The notes below the pieces were generated by a model that did no database searches, was not told the origin of the DNA, and saw only the letters and a list, made by a program, of their open reading frames with translations. Below, in pieces: positions 62,867-64,000 of a DNA stretch of 64,000 bases. Every line of letters starts with the position of its first letter. Position 1 is the first letter of the stretch. Source of the stretch: Piromyces finnis (taxonomy: Eukaryota > Neocallimastigomycota > Neocallimastigomycetes > Neocallimastigales > Neocallimastigaceae); NCBI GenBank assembly GCA_002104945.1, contig MCFH01000005.1, forward strand, positions 744,001 to 808,000. The letters run 5' to 3'. The translations under genes and the position numbers were made by a program.

Positions 62867-63216
62867 TTTTTTTTTTTTTTTATCTTTTAAAAATCTATTA
62901 TTTTATTATATATTTATATATATTATACTTTATATTATTGAATTTTATAAAAACTCTTTATTTTTAATAATAAAAAAAAGAAATTGATATTGTCGTCAAT
63001 TGCTATTTTTTTTTTTTTTTTAGAAATCTTTATATAACAAATTGTAATTATTTTCAATTTAATTATTTAAAAGGTAAATTAATTTGAAAATAATTACAAT
63101 TAATTTCAATAATAATAAAACAAATCTATAAAAATATAAAAGAAAAGAAATGAAAAGAAAAGAAAAGAAAAATAAAATAAAAAACAAAAAAATAAAGGGG
63201 ATATATCTTAATATTT

Positions 63217-63265
63217 ATTATTAATGATTATTCATATCATAATAATAGCAATAATCATTAATAAT
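63217..63265. repeat. 16-bp perfect inverted repeat, 17-nt loop
   Basis: ATTATTAATGATTATT at 63217-63232 and its exact reverse complement at 63250-63265. It could form a stable hairpin. It lies about 350 nt upstream of GH114 copy 7. Confidence 0.85.
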
Positions 63266-63426
63266 TTAGAAAATGACAAATGTTAATCATGATAAAATAG
63301 TTTCACAGCATTATTATTAAAATTACCAACAATTTAATAATATTTAAAATTTCTATATTTTAAATCATTTAATATAAGAAATTTTAAACATTATTAAATA
63401 TAAAGGTAATACAAAATTTATTTTAA

Positions 63427-63431
63427 CCAAT
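63427..63431 (+). promoter_or_regulatory. CCAAT element upstream of GH114 copy 7
   Basis: TTAACCAATAGC, about 560 nt before the start codon. Confidence 0.3.
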
Positions 63432-63554
63432 AGCTTTATCACTAGTTTATTAAAAGCAAGTAAAAATAAACCATGAATAAATTTAATTTAGTGAAATATA
63501 ATAAAATATTGCTTTTTTTAATATATAAAATATTTATTTATATTAGTGAGTTTC

Positions 63555-63646
63555 AAAATTAACAAACGACAAAATTCATAATATATATTATTAAAAATTA
63601 AAAAATTAACACACGACAAAATTCATAATATATATTATTAAAAATT
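63555..63646 (+). repeat. Tandem direct duplication, 47-bp period
   Basis: Two copies of a 45-nt block (63555-63599 and 63602-63646) that differ at one position (ACAAACGAC versus ACACACGAC). A recent small duplication. Confidence 0.93.
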
Positions 63647-64000
63647 TTAAAAAACTAGAAAAAATAAAAAGTAAAAATATTTAAAAAAAAAAAACAAAGA
63701 CCCTTTTTTATTTACTATTAATTCATATTTTACATCAATATTAAATAATATATAATTATATTTTAGAGCTGACTCTAAAAATTATGATAATATATATATT
63801 ATTAATATGATATTAAATAAATATTATAATTAGTATTTTTTTTAAATATGGGTAAGAATTTCCCATTTATTAATAATAAACAATAATAATATATAGTTTT
63901 CTATATTAAAAATTATATTAAAAAATCATTTTATTCGCATTTGTTTAACATCAAAATCTAATTATATTAGCGCAATTAAAATCACAATAAAAAATGATAA

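Larger units (their letters stand above)
62867..64000. other. Right-edge spacer upstream of the GH114 array
   Basis: Promoter side of copy 7. It contains a CCAAT element, a 16-bp inverted repeat and a tandem 47-bp duplication. No further GH114 copy is seen before the edge; the array could resume beyond it. Confidence 0.6.

Overview
Organism. The window is nuclear DNA of an extremely A+T-rich, intron-rich fungus. It has GT..AG introns, about every 80-300 coding bases in the housekeeping genes, long Asn-rich stretches, and many (AAT)n and (AAAT)n microsatellites. Together with fungal-type VTC1, SET1 and KDSR/TSC10 genes and a cluster of secreted glycoside hydrolases, this fits an anaerobic gut fungus (Neocallimastigomycota) best. 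That placement is inference; no rRNA or species marker lies in the window.

Left half (1-38.4 kb): thirteen single-copy housekeeping genes. I rebuilt each exon by exon; in every complete gene the exon lengths sum to a multiple of three. In order: MOB4/phocein (+, 5' end missing), a glycosyltransferase-like type II membrane protein (-), SLC30A9/ZnT9-like transporter (-), RAD54 (+), elongin C (-), the Golgi Qb-SNARE membrin/Bos1 (+), ribosomal protein S16 (-), the Arf-like GTPase ARFRP1 (-), 3-ketodihydrosphingosine reductase (-), SET1 H3K4 methyltransferase (+), VTC1 (-), an Asn-rich RING protein with SUMO-interaction motifs (+) and the N-acetyltransferase NAT9 (-). They form no pathway; they cover vesicle traffic, chromatin, repair, lipid, zinc and polyphosphate functions.

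Right half (38.9-62.9 kb): seven glycoside hydrolase family 114 paralogues, all on the minus strand, head to tail, 1.6-2.1 kb apart. GH114 contains endo-alpha-1,4-polygalactosaminidases. Each protein has a signal peptide, a GH114 domain of about 230 residues and a low-complexity linker that differs completely between copies. Six end in a near-identical transmembrane helix followed by a Lys/Arg-rich inner tail; the seventh (nearest NAT9) has a Thr/Lys repeat tail and no helix. An intron at the same place and phase near the N-terminus marks all seven as products of local duplication. The array looks like a family of cell-surface enzymes with a conserved core and anchor and fast-evolving stalks, and it is the main novelty here.

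The gaps are A+T-rich spacer with microsatellites, a few inverted repeats and one more complex island near 23.5-23.8 kb that may be a decayed coding fragment. I saw no tRNA, rRNA, CRISPR array or intact transposon.
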